Shown: positions 1-8,333 of the stretch, piece by piece | Position numbering within the stretch: the stretch's first letter is position 1 | How the letters are laid out: every line of letters starts with the position of its first letter | From: CG2-30-36-16 sp964372115 | GTDB lineage: Bacteria > Bacteroidota > Ignavibacteria > Ignavibacteriales > Ignavibacteriaceae | Length of the DNA stretch: 64,000 bases | Direction of reading: 5' to 3' | Assembly: GCA_964372115.1 (NCBI GenBank) | Contig: CAYJPN010000022.1 | Location: 1 to 64,000 of the forward strand | The notes under the pieces: model-generated | Seen by the model: only the letters and a program-made list of their open reading frames with translations | What the model was told of the DNA's origin: nothing | Database searches by the model: none | Translations under genes and position numbers: made by a program

Positions 1-16
1 ATCAGTTTTTTTACTC

Positions 17-385
17 TCAAAAAGAAATTTGGGTTTTTAAGGGTTGACTAATTAGCGGAGTTGCCGAATTAATTTTCGAAAGCAGATAATCTTCCGACAA
101 TTTGTTTTGCCCAAGTTGACCGAGTGCGAAAGAAATTAAGGGAAGATATTTATCATCTAAATTGAGTATATGAGGAATGAATGTAGTATCGTTGCTATTA
201 CTTAAACTTAATAAAGCGGCGTTAATATTTTTATCAACGCCTGAATTTAGATACTCATTAAAAACTCTGTTATTAAATTCTCTTGCGAATGTTGTTCTTG
301 CGAGTTCTTTATCATCAATTGTGTATTGTCCGAACAGTATTGACGAACAAATTGATACAAAAAAGAAGAAATAAAAAGACCGCAT
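17..385 (-). CDS. Exported HEAT-like repeat protein, probably cut short by a frameshift
   Basis: The 122-residue product begins with a hydrophobic signal-like segment (about residues 3-19) and continues as helical, leucine-rich sequence with a HEAT-like unit near residues 75-100 (ISFALGQLGQ). Its start codon overlaps the stop of the upstream acyltransferase-like gene, so the two are co-transcribed. The frame stops after a homopolymer-rich stretch (runs of A and T at 18-40). In another frame the open sequence continues to the window edge, which suggests that a longer protein was frameshifted, or that there is a sequencing indel. Function is unknown; the HEAT assignment is tentative. Confidence 0.5.
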   Translation of the reverse strand: MRSFYFFFFVSICSSILFGQYTIDDKELARTTFAREFNNRVFNEYLNSGVDKNINAALLSLSNSNDTTFIPHILNLDDKYLPLISFALGQLGQNKLSEDYLLSKINSATPLISQPLKTQISF

Positions 386-1506
386 TAAATGTTGATCTCA
401 TATATCATATATTTTTTATAAAGAGTGCCGTTCATTACATTCGCCCCGCGGTTCATCATTTCGTTGTCTTCAAGAATCCAGCTCGCTTCGCCAAGGCGTA
501 TACCAATTTTATCTGCGCGGTTTACAATTTCCCAATAAAATACAGCATCAAGTCCTTTCTTTTGAAACTCCGGTACAATACCGAGGGTTATTATTCTACT
601 CCAGGTTATTTTTTTCTTTTGAGTAAATAATTTCAAAAAGTTAAACGGGAACAATTTACCATTCATTGATTTGAAAATTTGGTTATAATCCAGCATACAA
701 AGTGCAAAACCAACAAGTTCGCCATTTATTTCTCCGAACAGAACAAGTGAGGGCTCAGCGAGCGGTTTTAAATCTTTTGCCATGGCATCAATTTCGGCAT
801 CCGTAAAAGGGATGAAGCCCCAATTTGGCGCCCACGCTTTGTTATAAACATATTTTACTTTTTCAACTTCTTTATAGAAATTTTTCATATCAATTTGAGA
901 AATTTTTATGCCCGAGCGCTCACGCGAAATTTCTGCTACTCGCCTAAGCTTGTCAGAAGAAACTACTTTATCACGTTCTAATTTGTAAGCGTTTAAACCT
1001 TTAGCATTTATAAAACCATAATTTTTGCAGAGGTCAAGATAGTACCTTGGATTGTAAGTCATCAATATTCGCGGCTCATCATCAAAACCTTCGTAAAGCA
1101 TTCCATACTCATCATTGCTTGACGGGTTTGCCGGTCCCCGCATTGCATTTAGTCCCTTCGATCTAAGCCATTCCTTCACTTTATCGAAAAGCGCGTTCGC
1201 AACTTCCTGATCGTTTATACATTCGAAAAAGCCAAAGAAGCCGACTTTATCATTGTGGTACTTATTATGCAAATCATTTTTAATAGCGGCGATTCTTCCC
1301 ACCGCCTCACCATTTTTTTCCGCTATGTATAATTCAATTTCGGCATGCTGGTAGAAGGGATTTTTTTCAGTGTCGAGAAGTTTTTTTCTGTCCATTATCA
1401 GAGGAGGAACCCAGTAGGGGTCATTTTTATAAAACTTCCACTGAAGTTTTATAAACTTCATTTTTTCTTTTTTTGTGGAAACCGTAATAATTTTTATTTC
1501 GCTCAT
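385..1506 (-). CDS. GNAT-fold acyltransferase-like protein; candidate bacterial ceramide synthase
   Basis: A 373-residue protein of the YghO-like GNAT family. Recognisable parts are an N-terminal segment with NDPYWVPPL, a central RGPANPSSNDEYG stretch and a C-terminal acetyltransferase-like part. The bacterial ceramide synthase (bCerS), which N-acylates 3-ketosphinganine, belongs to this kind of family. The next gene upstream on the same strand encodes a serine palmitoyltransferase, and a divergent epimerase/reductase follows, which is the same trio as in Caulobacter ceramide loci. The functional call rests on that context and on remembered family likeness. A terminator-like hairpin separates it from the upstream gene, so it may have its own promoter. 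The start ATG is preceded by an AGAGG purine stretch. Confidence 0.6.
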   Translation of the reverse strand: MSEIKIITVSTKKEKMKFIKLQWKFYKNDPYWVPPLIMDRKKLLDTEKNPFYQHAEIELYIAEKNGEAVGRIAAIKNDLHNKYHNDKVGFFGFFECINDQEVANALFDKVKEWLRSKGLNAMRGPANPSSNDEYGMLYEGFDDEPRILMTYNPRYYLDLCKNYGFINAKGLNAYKLERDKVVSSDKLRRVAEISRERSGIKISQIDMKNFYKEVEKVKYVYNKAWAPNWGFIPFTDAEIDAMAKDLKPLAEPSLVLFGEINGELVGFALCMLDYNQIFKSMNGKLFPFNFLKLFTQKKKITWSRIITLGIVPEFQKKGLDAVFYWEIVNRADKIGIRLGEASWILEDNEMMNRGANVMNGTLYKKYMIYEINI

Positions 1507-1514
1507 AAACCGCC

Positions 1515-1553
1515 TCTAAAAAAAAAGCATACCGGTAATTGCCGATATGCTTT
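1515..1553 (-). terminator. Rho-independent terminator after the serine palmitoyltransferase gene
   Basis: A 12-bp stem (AAAGCATATCGG against CCGGTATGCTTT, one wobble) with a short loop is followed on the minus strand by an uninterrupted T run. It sits in the 70-bp gap below the gene ending at 1577. Confidence 0.75.
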
Positions 1554-1576
1554 GTTAAAACAATTAAAATAACATC

Positions 1577-2767
1577 TTATATTAAACCAAGTTTTTTCCC
1601 TGAATCTTTAAAAGCTTCAAGGATAAAATCGAGATGCTCTTTTTCATGTATTGCCATATAACTTGTGCGCATCATCTGTCTGCCAGGGGGAACACCGGGA
1701 GATATAAAAACATTTACAAACACTCCGTAATCGTAAAGCATCCGCCACATTTGAAAAGCTAATCCATCATCGCCAACTATTACAGGCACAATAGCTGTGC
1801 GTCCATCGATAACAGTAAACCCAAGATCTTTCATCCCTTGGCGGACGTAATCAGCATTTTTATTTAATTGCTCAACGCGCCAGGGTTCTTCTTCAAGAAT
1901 CTGTAATGCGGCAATTGCCGATGCAACAGATGCCGGTGTGGGGGATGCAGAAAAAATCAATGCGGAAGAATGATGTTTGATGTAGTTTATAACTTTAGCT
2001 TCGCCGGCAACAAATCCGCCAAGTGAAGCGAAAGTTTTACTAAACGTTCCCATTGTCATATCAATCTCGGTTTCAAGATTAAACTCGCTTGCTGTTCCTC
2101 TACCGCCTTTACCGATAACACCAACTGAGTGTGCATCATCAATAAGTATACGTGCGTGGTATTTTTTTGCAATTTCATTCAACCTAATTAGGTTAACAAT
2201 TTCACCGCCAGTGGAAAAAACACCGTCGCTTACTATAAGTTTTGCCGCATCTTCGGGGAGTTTTTTTATAACTCTTTCAAGGTCATCCATATCATTGTGC
2301 TTATAACGTACAAAATCGGCTGTTGCACCTTTTGCCATCAAATTACCGGCAATTATGCAAGCGTGATTATCTTTATCAGAGACGACATATTCGCCTCGCT
2401 GCACTAAGGTGGGAATTATACCTTGAGCGGTTTGATAACCTGTGGAAAATAATAGCACCGCTTCTTTATTAAAAAATTTTGCAAGTCTTTCTTCAAGTTC
2501 AATATGAAGATCGAGAGTACCGGTTAGGTAACGCGAGCCGGAACACCCGGTGCCGTATTTTTCAACCGCTTTAATAGCGGCTTCTTTTACTTTGGGATGA
2601 GCCGTTAGTCCTAAATAATTATTCGAACCAGCCATAACAACTTTTCTTCCCTCAATTTGAACAACCGGACCTTCGTTTTCTTCGATTGCTCTGAAATAAG
2701 GGTAGAGACCAAGTGCTTTAATTTCATCCGCGCGGGTAAAATCGTAGCATTTTTTAAATAGATCCAA
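1577..2767 (-). CDS. spt: Serine palmitoyltransferase-like PLP enzyme (alpha-oxoamine synthase family)
   Basis: 396 residues of the alpha-oxoamine synthase family (BioF/KBL/SPT), PLP-dependent and cytosolic. The PLP-binding lysine lies in GTFSKTFASLGGF near residue 243. The Asp/His pair is in IDDAHSVGV, and the substrate-site GSGSRYLTGT-like segment reads CSGSRYLTGT near residue 75. The N-terminal YPYFRAIE and the internal RYKHNDMDDLE strongly resemble bacterial serine palmitoyltransferases such as those of Bacteroides, more than KBL or BioF. It would condense serine with an acyl-CoA to 3-ketosphinganine, the first step of sphingolipid synthesis. The acyltransferase-like and epimerase neighbours support this. 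KBL (2-amino-3-ketobutyrate CoA ligase) remains the main alternative. Confidence 0.8.
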   Translation of the reverse strand: MDLFKKCYDFTRADEIKALGLYPYFRAIEENEGPVVQIEGRKVVMAGSNNYLGLTAHPKVKEAAIKAVEKYGTGCSGSRYLTGTLDLHIELEERLAKFFNKEAVLLFSTGYQTAQGIIPTLVQRGEYVVSDKDNHACIIAGNLMAKGATADFVRYKHNDMDDLERVIKKLPEDAAKLIVSDGVFSTGGEIVNLIRLNEIAKKYHARILIDDAHSVGVIGKGGRGTASEFNLETEIDMTMGTFSKTFASLGGFVAGEAKVINYIKHHSSALIFSASPTPASVASAIAALQILEEEPWRVEQLNKNADYVRQGMKDLGFTVIDGRTAIVPVIVGDDGLAFQMWRMLYDYGVFVNVFISPGVPPGRQMMRTSYMAIHEKEHLDFILEAFKDSGKKLGLI

Positions 2768-2874
2768 AAAACCTCCCTGGGTAACTAAAAAAAAGATTAA
2801 ACTAAATTAATAATTTGTTAAATTTAGCTGTAAAAAGTAAAATATAATAGTTTCAAAATCAAATATTTATAATT

Positions 2875-3867
2875 ATGATACAAAAACCTATTGCTGTAGT
2901 AACCGGGGCAACCGGATTTGTTGGAAGTCACCTTGTTGATTTGTTATTAAGTAAAGATTACATAGTACGGGTTATAACCCGTAAAACAAGCAGTTTACAC
3001 TGGTTGAAGGATAAAAATATTGAAGTATTCGACTGTGGGTTAACGAATGACGAAGAGTTAAAAAAAGCTTTTAGCGGAGCTGAATATATTTATCATGTTG
3101 CGGGTGTTGTAAAATCAAAAAAGCCGGAAGGATATTTTTGGGGAAATGTAGAGACAACCAGGCATCTATTAGAAGCAGCGCTGACCATAAAGGATTCACT
3201 CAAAAAGTTTTTGGTGGTAAGCAGCCTAACCGCATCCGGTCCCTCGAATCCGGATAACCCGGTCAACGAAGAAATGGTTTGTTCGCCAATTACTACTTAT
3301 GGTAGAAGTAAATTAGCAGAGGAAGAACTTGCAAAAGAATATATGGATAAATTACCCATCACAATTTGCCGGGCTCCCGCAGTTTATGGTGAACGCGACA
3401 CCGAAATTTTGATTTTCTTCAAAACATTTAAAAAAGGTTTAATGACTACTATCGGCAGCAACAATAAAATTTTAAGTTTAATTCATGTCACCGATCTTGT
3501 TAATGGATTTTATCTGGCCGCAACAAGTACAATTTCAACCGGGCAGATATATTTTATAAGTTCGGAAAAATTTTACACATGGGAAGAAGTTGGAAATGTA
3601 ACAGGGAAGATAATTGGTAATAAACCTTTTAAAATAAGCGTACCTCATTCGGTAGTATATTCTATCGCCACTGTTGCCCAATTTTTTGCTATGTTCAGCA
3701 GTAAACCTGCCACACTTAATATTGAAAAAGCAAAAGATATTACACAGCAAGCCTGGATATGCGATATTAGCAAAGCGAAAAAAGAATTAAGTTATAATCA
3801 GAATATTTCTCTTGAGGAAGGGATTAGCCGAACTGTAGCATGGTATAAGAAGATGAATTGGCTCTAA
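2875..3867 (+). CDS. NAD-dependent epimerase/dehydratase; candidate ceramide reductase
   Basis: 330 residues, extended short-chain dehydrogenase fold. The nucleotide-binding TGATGFVG motif is at residues 10-17, a catalytic Ser lies near 116-117, and YGRSK at 142-146 supplies the Tyr/Lys pair. It is transcribed divergently from the serine palmitoyltransferase gene across a 107-bp AT-rich intergenic region. In bacterial ceramide loci an epimerase-like protein (CerR) reduces the 3-keto group after N-acylation; gene context suggests that role here. A sugar-nucleotide epimerase or other 3-beta-HSD-like enzyme cannot be excluded from sequence alone. Confidence 0.7.
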   Translation: MIQKPIAVVTGATGFVGSHLVDLLLSKDYIVRVITRKTSSLHWLKDKNIEVFDCGLTNDEELKKAFSGAEYIYHVAGVVKSKKPEGYFWGNVETTRHLLEAALTIKDSLKKFLVVSSLTASGPSNPDNPVNEEMVCSPITTYGRSKLAEEELAKEYMDKLPITICRAPAVYGERDTEILIFFKTFKKGLMTTIGSNNKILSLIHVTDLVNGFYLAATSTISTGQIYFISSEKFYTWEEVGNVTGKIIGNKPFKISVPHSVVYSIATVAQFFAMFSSKPATLNIEKAKDITQQAWICDISKAKKELSYNQNISLEEGISRTVAWYKKMNWL

Positions 3868-3883
3868 TGGAAGTGGGTTAAGA

Positions 3884-4288
3884 TTAATTATTCTTAGCCC
3901 CTTCAGCTATCCAGGTTCTTATTCCCTTTATCTGGTTTGGAGTAAGATAGGGGTATCCAATTGGCGGCATAGGTGTAATTCCCGAACGAGCTTCAATTAC
4001 CCAAACCAATCTGCTGTTGTCCGGATTCCCTGGATCGATAAGATTCGGTGAATACACGCTCGTCCAAGACGTAAATGCATAACCTCCTGCTCGTGATTCT
4101 TGATTATGGCAATTCGAGGATGCGCATTTTACATTCAAAATTGGGTACACATCCTGTGCAAAGCTAACATTGCTCACTGGAATTATCCTCTTATCAATAT
4201 CCTCGCCTGTAACGGTATCCTTACAGCCAGTTGATACCAATAAAACAATGATAACGGTTATAATAAATATTGGATATAAAATTTTCAT
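3884..4288 (-). CDS. Cytochrome c-like lipoprotein with a CX4CH haem site
   Basis: A lipoprotein signal ends in LVSTGC (lipobox). About 33 residues later comes CASSNCH, a C-x4-C-H haem-binding variant, inside a fold matching the planctomycete-type cytochrome c domain (FAQDVYPIL before it, GGYAFTSW after it, and PMPP with a possible Met ligand near the end). The protein is probably anchored in a membrane facing the periplasm and involved in electron transfer. I chose the ATG at 4288; an upstream TTG at 4306 would add six residues. It lies just outside the putative island, between a chromosomal gene and the tRNA fragment. Confidence 0.65.
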   Translation of the reverse strand: MKILYPIFIITVIIVLLVSTGCKDTVTGEDIDKRIIPVSNVSFAQDVYPILNVKCASSNCHNQESRAGGYAFTSWTSVYSPNLIDPGNPDNSRLVWVIEARSGITPMPPIGYPYLTPNQIKGIRTWIAEGAKNN

Positions 4289-4304
4289 AATTATTGTGTC
4301 TTTC

Positions 4305-4337
4305 AAACAAAAAAGTCTTCCGGTGTAGAGAAGGCTT
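4305..4337 (-). terminator. Terminator of the former tRNA-Ala gene
   Basis: The stem AAGCCTTC / GAAGACTT (one mismatch) is followed on the minus strand by a T run. It lies 10 bp beyond the 3' end of the tRNA-Ala fragment, where the terminator of an intact tRNA gene would sit. This supports the view that this end carries the original chromosomal 3' flank. Confidence 0.55.
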
Positions 4338-4346
4338 CGTAAGTTG

Positions 4347-4397
4347 TGGAGCTACGCGGGATCGAACCGCTGACATCTTGAATGCTATTCAAGCGCT
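4347..4397 (-). repeat. tRNA-Ala 3' fragment: probable left attachment site of the island
   Basis: These 51 bp match 48/51 the 3' two thirds of the intact tRNA-Ala at 45741-45813 (acceptor 3' strand, T arm, variable region, anticodon arm), in the same orientation. Similarity ends abruptly where the D arm should start, so this is not a functional tRNA; its would-be anticodon reads AGC. Its truncated end faces the island interior. This is the geometry left by an element that integrated into a tRNA 3' end. Confidence 0.75.
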
Positions 4398-4516
4398 TCC
4401 TCTCAATATATTCGTTTTTCGCTAAAAAACGCAACTTCGTTCATCAAAAACTCTCTAATTTTGGCTATCTTTTTGCAATTTCGAGTACAAAACGAGTACA
4501 ATATTTCTCTCTAATT

Positions 4517-4858
4517 TTATCCATTCAACTGCTCTCGTATCCTGTTTATGTTTGCCTTCGTGTAATGTTTCAAAGTTGTCTTTATACTCTTATGATCCGC
4601 AAGAACCGCAACATCATACAACGAATAATTTTTATTTACCAATCGCGAAATAAATGTTTTTCTTATTTTGTGCAAACCATAAATTTTAGGAAACTTCAAA
4701 GCCCGCTGATAACGGTACCAAAACTTTAAGCCATTCTTTGTATACTTAAATACCTTCCCCTCATTTTTTACCTTCATTTCAGTAAACAAATTAATCAAAT
4801 CATCGGTTAAAGGAAATTCAAACATTCTATCCTTTTTTACATTATCCGCAGCAATCAC
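4517..4858 (-). pseudogene. Tyrosine recombinase (phage-type integrase) C-terminal remnant
   Basis: 113 codons matching the catalytic C-terminus of tyrosine recombinases: HKIRKTF (the H-x-x-R box) near residues 67-73, and the ADHKSIKTTLKHYTK region with the nucleophilic Tyr near 99. The whole N-terminal half is missing; a stop codon directly precedes the GTG that opens the frame. It lies about 120 bp inside the tRNA-Ala fragment, as expected for the integrase of an island inserted at that tRNA. It is probably inactive, which would leave the island immobile. Confidence 0.8.
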
Positions 4859-4995
4859 TTATCTTCAAAATTTACCTGCCCCCACCTCAACTCCAACAAC
4901 AAATAAGAACGTATAAACAATTACAAACATAATGCGGGGAATGGTTCATTAGCAGCCTCGGGTTATACCACTTTTTTAGTACTAAGTTACAAATT

Positions 4996-5445
4996 TTATA
5001 AAATATTTTTGATTCTGTTTAAAACTGGATTTAAAATTGAACCTCTATATATACTCAATATTTTCTCAATATTATTTCTATCAAGTTCATTTAAAGGATT
5101 AGCAATTTCTAATTGATAAATATTTTGTAATCTTTCTCTCAAATCATTTTCTGAAGCTGTTATGACGAATAATTCTGATATAATTCCAAGTTCTCTATAT
5201 TTTTTAATAAAATTTCTAGTGGAATCAGATACTCTTTCTGGATTAGCAAAATTATCTCTAGTTCCATTTTGGCTATTTCAACGATTATTTAGATTTTCTG
5301 CTGTCCCTATATAAAATGGGTAACCATTATTATCAATTATAATGTACCAACCAGCGTCATTAGTAATTTGATTTTGGGATATATAAAAGTATATACCGTT
5401 TTGAATGGTAAGCTTATGAAAATTATCTTCATTGTTTGATAATTT
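4996..5445 (-). pseudogene. Decayed GIY-YIG-like protein with an internal stop
   Basis: The frame reads GIYFYI, then WYIIIDNNGYPFYIGTAENL, the beta-hairpin, YIG and NLxxR pattern of a GIY-YIG nuclease-type domain, and runs on for about 100 residues to a proper stop. An in-frame TGA at 5278-5280 falls just after NLNNR, and an in-frame TAA precedes the readable part, with no convincing start codon. I infer a degraded mobile-element gene. The family call is from the short motif only. Confidence 0.45.
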
Positions 5446-5912
5446 TTACAAAGTGAAAACTATTTTATTAACTAAATGCGATTCATTAATATTTAATGAA
5501 CCATATATCAAGTCTGGCATTTTGTTCTTTTTAACATTTGTAATAAACTTTTTAATTAAGTGGTATACCTCTTAAGTATTTTATCTGTCAATAAGCAAAA
5601 AAAATGATGCACCATAAAAATTGTAAGACGGCTCATTTGCAGACCTGTCCAGCTTGCGGGATAAAATGCAGTTGTGCGAAACCGAACATCTTGGGCTATG
5701 GGTATTCAATGCCATCTCCTTTTTCTGATTCGAACGTAAAAGTATTTTCATTGTCAGCCATCTCGCGGCGTTTGGTGCATTGTGCACGCTACAGAATATA
5801 ACATCACCGTAAAATACGTCGATGATTTATCTTCCATAAACAAAAAAAACATGCGCTGGTTTCCGCTTCAACATCAATTGCAATGTTTCGAAATAAAATT
5901 CGGCAGCTTTAA
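5446..5912. other. Intergenic scar, no gene recognised
   Basis: Short open frames occur on both strands (for example 5581-5801), but none has recognisable protein character, a ribosome site or a partner. Together with the broken genes on each side this looks like decayed mobile DNA at the island edge. Confidence 0.4.
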
Positions 5913-6005
5913 CTATTTCCTTATATAAGCGTTCAAACCAACAATAAACGGTTTCCCATCAATCATGCATTCAGTTGGCGTATTGCCATGTGTAGTTGCG
6001 ACCAC
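5913..6005 (-). pseudogene. Truncated copy of the 58-residue small protein at 16125-16301
   Basis: The last 30 codons and stop (VVATTHGNTPTECMIDGKP... to AYIRK) match the C-terminal half of the intact small gene 10 kb away with few changes. The N-terminal half is absent, and the sequence upstream (from 6006) is unrelated. It is a partial duplication or the survivor of a recombination event. Confidence 0.6.
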
Positions 6006-6059
6006 CAAATTAAATTAAGCTATTTTATTGTCCAGATTATGGGATACATTACAATATAT

Positions 6060-6806
6060 TTATTTGCCTAACCAATCTAATAAACCATTTATAAAAGTGA
6101 GTGGATGCGGGGGACAGCCCGGAACGAAAAGATCAATCTTATTTTCTTTCAGAAATTTCCTTTGTATTTCATCTGAGTTTTGAAACATCCCTCCCGAAAT
6201 AGCACACCCACCAAACAGAATAATTATTTTGGGATTCGGAACGGCTTCATAACAAATATCGATTGCTCTAGCCATACTATTAGTGATGGGCCCGGTCATT
6301 ACAATTCCATCAGCGTGCCGTGGGGATGCCACAAATTCAATTCCATATCTTCCCATATCAAAATTGACATTACTCAACGCATTCAGTTCTAGTTCACATC
6401 CATTGCAGCCTCCCGCAGAGATTTGCCGCAACTTTAATGATTTACCAAAAAATTTTCTGATCTTCGCCGATGCTATCTCCGGCGAGATTAATTTGGTTTC
6501 TTTTGTTACAACTAATTTATCTCTACTCTCGACTACTGTGCGATAATCTTGAGTGAAGTGAATAATTCCTTCCGGACAAGTTTCTTCACACAATGGACAG
6601 AAAACACATAAACCCAAATCGAGACTAATCGGATTTAATTTAATCGCATTGGTTGGACAGACGCCTACACATTTACTGCAATCGTCGGGGCAAGATTTGT
6701 CTGCAATCTTTGGTAATCCACGAAATAGTTTTGGAAGCGATGCATTCTTAACATCGTGAATAATCGGATCACCTTGGAGTATTCTAACTTTTATCGAATT
6801 ATTCAT
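6060..6806 (-). CDS. HyfI/NuoB-like small subunit with fused two-cluster ferredoxin domain
   Basis: The N-terminal part carries two [4Fe-4S] sites (Cys 39, 43, 46, 50 and Cys 67, 70, 73, 77). The C-terminal part is NuoB/hydrogenase-small-subunit-like with GGCNGCE (Cys 134, 137), FGGC and PGCPPHP, the ligands of the proximal cluster. In E. coli hydrogenase 4 these parts are separate proteins (HyfH and HyfI); here they are one chain. It is the last gene of the six-gene membrane complex operon and would pass electrons from a cytosolic donor to the large subunit. I use the ATG at 6806; a TTG at 6833 would add nine residues. Neither has a clear ribosome site. Confidence 0.8.
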   Translation of the reverse strand: MNNSIKVRILQGDPIIHDVKNASLPKLFRGLPKIADKSCPDDCSKCVGVCPTNAIKLNPISLDLGLCVFCPLCEETCPEGIIHFTQDYRTVVESRDKLVVTKETKLISPEIASAKIRKFFGKSLKLRQISAGGCNGCELELNALSNVNFDMGRYGIEFVASPRHADGIVMTGPITNSMARAIDICYEAVPNPKIIILFGGCAISGGMFQNSDEIQRKFLKENKIDLFVPGCPPHPLTFINGLLDWLGK

Positions 6807-6854
6807 AGAGGTAGTTTTTATTATTATATCCAATTAGGTGAAACTTTAATTCTT

Positions 6855-8333
6855 TCATAAGTCGTGTCCGGCATATGATAAATCAAAACTTTTATTACAT
6901 AGGGGAAAATCAGAAATTGCTGTTTCGCGCAATGCCAAACTTAGTCCGCACCAATTATTAAATGAAGGATCTTTGATTTTGTAATTTGATATACTCCCAT
7001 TTTCATCTGTAAAAACTATATGAACAATTTCTCCGCGCCAACCTTCTGTAAGAGAAACCACTCCTGAATTCGACGCTATGCTGCCAATATTAGCATTGAT
7101 TTCTCCTCTCGGAAGATTTTCTATCTGGTCAAGAATAAATCTCAACGACTCATCTATCTCCAATGCGCGCAAACGCGCACGCGCGTATACGTCTCCGCTT
7201 GATAACGTTATCATTGAAATTGGATTGTAACGATATGCGCTGTATGGAAATTGAATTCGAACATCATTTTCAAGTCCGGATGATCGAGCCGCTAAACCGA
7301 CCATTCCGATACTTTGGGCAATATCTTTTGAAACAATTCCCGTCTCTTCAAATCTTGATAAAGCGCCAACAGAGGAGAACAAATAATCATTATTATATTT
7401 AATATCATTCTGAATAATCTGTAGATCCTTTACCAGCGTATTTAATGTTTCATCACTTAAGTCAAAACGAACACCTCCATAGGTAAACATTCCACGTCCA
7501 AATCGTGACCCGCATATTTCAGCCAAACTATTGATGGCGAGTGTGCGAAGTCTTCCATAAAAAGAAGCCGGTAAAGCAAATCCAATATCGTTAGCAATTC
7601 CGCCAAGGCCCGATAAATGCATTGCTACTCTTTCTAATTCTGCAGCGATGGTTCTAATCACTTCCGTCCGTAAACTCAAATTCGTTTGCGAAAGACTTTC
7701 GATTGCATTGCAGTGAGTAAAAGTATGCCCTATAGTTGTATCACCTGCAATTGATTCAGATAATATGATTCTCTGATTTGAATTTGCTTGTAGAAAGAGT
7801 TTTTCTATCCCTCTGTGTTGATATCCCAAATTAATTTCAAGGTTATAAACCAACTCGCCATGACATTGAAATCTGAAATGTCCCGGTTCAATTACACCCG
7901 CATGGATTGGTCCTACTGCAACTTCGTGTACTTCTTCACCTTCTAATTTAAAAAATTGATATGGTTGATTGCCGAGAATTACGTTCTGCTTTCTCACCGG
8001 TCTTAGCCATGGATGATTAACCGGCATATAACCAAAATTTTCTGAAAGTTCACATTCAAAGTAATTTGTCTGCGGAAATTCATTTGACCAACTCTGAAAT
8101 TCATTCCTCCTATCACTAAAATCACAGCCGATAATATGAAGCAAAGCAGAATTAGAATCCGCAAGAACTGCAATAATTTTTCGCGGCTCACTATTATCAA
8201 TCGGGGTAAGTGCCATCATGCGACATCCGTTTTGCATCAATTCGGATACAGAATTATGGAATTTATCTTTCTCGAAAAAGCAAATCGCACGTTTGTCAAA
8301 GAACTGATTATTCTGCACTTCCAGCGTTTTCAT
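6855..8333 (-). CDS. HyfG/NuoCD-like large subunit lacking the [NiFe] cysteines
   Basis: A 492-residue fusion. The first about 150 residues correspond to NuoC/HyfG N-terminus, and the rest is NuoD/hydrogenase-large-subunit-like (GPIHAGVIEPGHFRF, GYQHRGIEKL). The two CxxC motifs that hold nickel in hydrogenases are absent. The first position reads ESIAGDTTIGHTFTHC instead of RxCGxC, and the C-terminus reads SFDLSYAGHDL instead of DPCxxC. The protein therefore should not be a hydrogenase. It fits the energy-converting-hydrogenase-related (Ehr) class, whose substrate is unknown. It overlaps the next upstream subunit gene by 4 bp, so translation is coupled. Confidence 0.8.
   Translation of the reverse strand: MKTLEVQNNQFFDKRAICFFEKDKFHNSVSELMQNGCRMMALTPIDNSEPRKIIAVLADSNSALLHIIGCDFSDRRNEFQSWSNEFPQTNYFECELSENFGYMPVNHPWLRPVRKQNVILGNQPYQFFKLEGEEVHEVAVGPIHAGVIEPGHFRFQCHGELVYNLEINLGYQHRGIEKLFLQANSNQRIILSESIAGDTTIGHTFTHCNAIESLSQTNLSLRTEVIRTIAAELERVAMHLSGLGGIANDIGFALPASFYGRLRTLAINSLAEICGSRFGRGMFTYGGVRFDLSDETLNTLVKDLQIIQNDIKYNNDYLFSSVGALSRFEETGIVSKDIAQSIGMVGLAARSSGLENDVRIQFPYSAYRYNPISMITLSSGDVYARARLRALEIDESLRFILDQIENLPRGEINANIGSIASNSGVVSLTEGWRGEIVHIVFTDENGSISNYKIKDPSFNNWCGLSLALRETAISDFPLCNKSFDLSYAGHDL

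Noticed and set aside
4347..4397. A second functional tRNA-Ala
   Set aside because: The D arm and acceptor 5' strand are absent, and the would-be anticodon AGC is not used for alanine in bacteria.
5581..5801. Overlapping frames on both strands in the island scar, one with several cysteines
   Set aside because: Neither frame has a ribosome site or family pattern; the Cys spacing does not form a zinc finger or Fe-S motif.
6855..8333. Functional [NiFe] hydrogenase
   Set aside because: Both nickel-binding CxxC motifs are missing and no hyp maturation genes or C-terminal processing site are seen.
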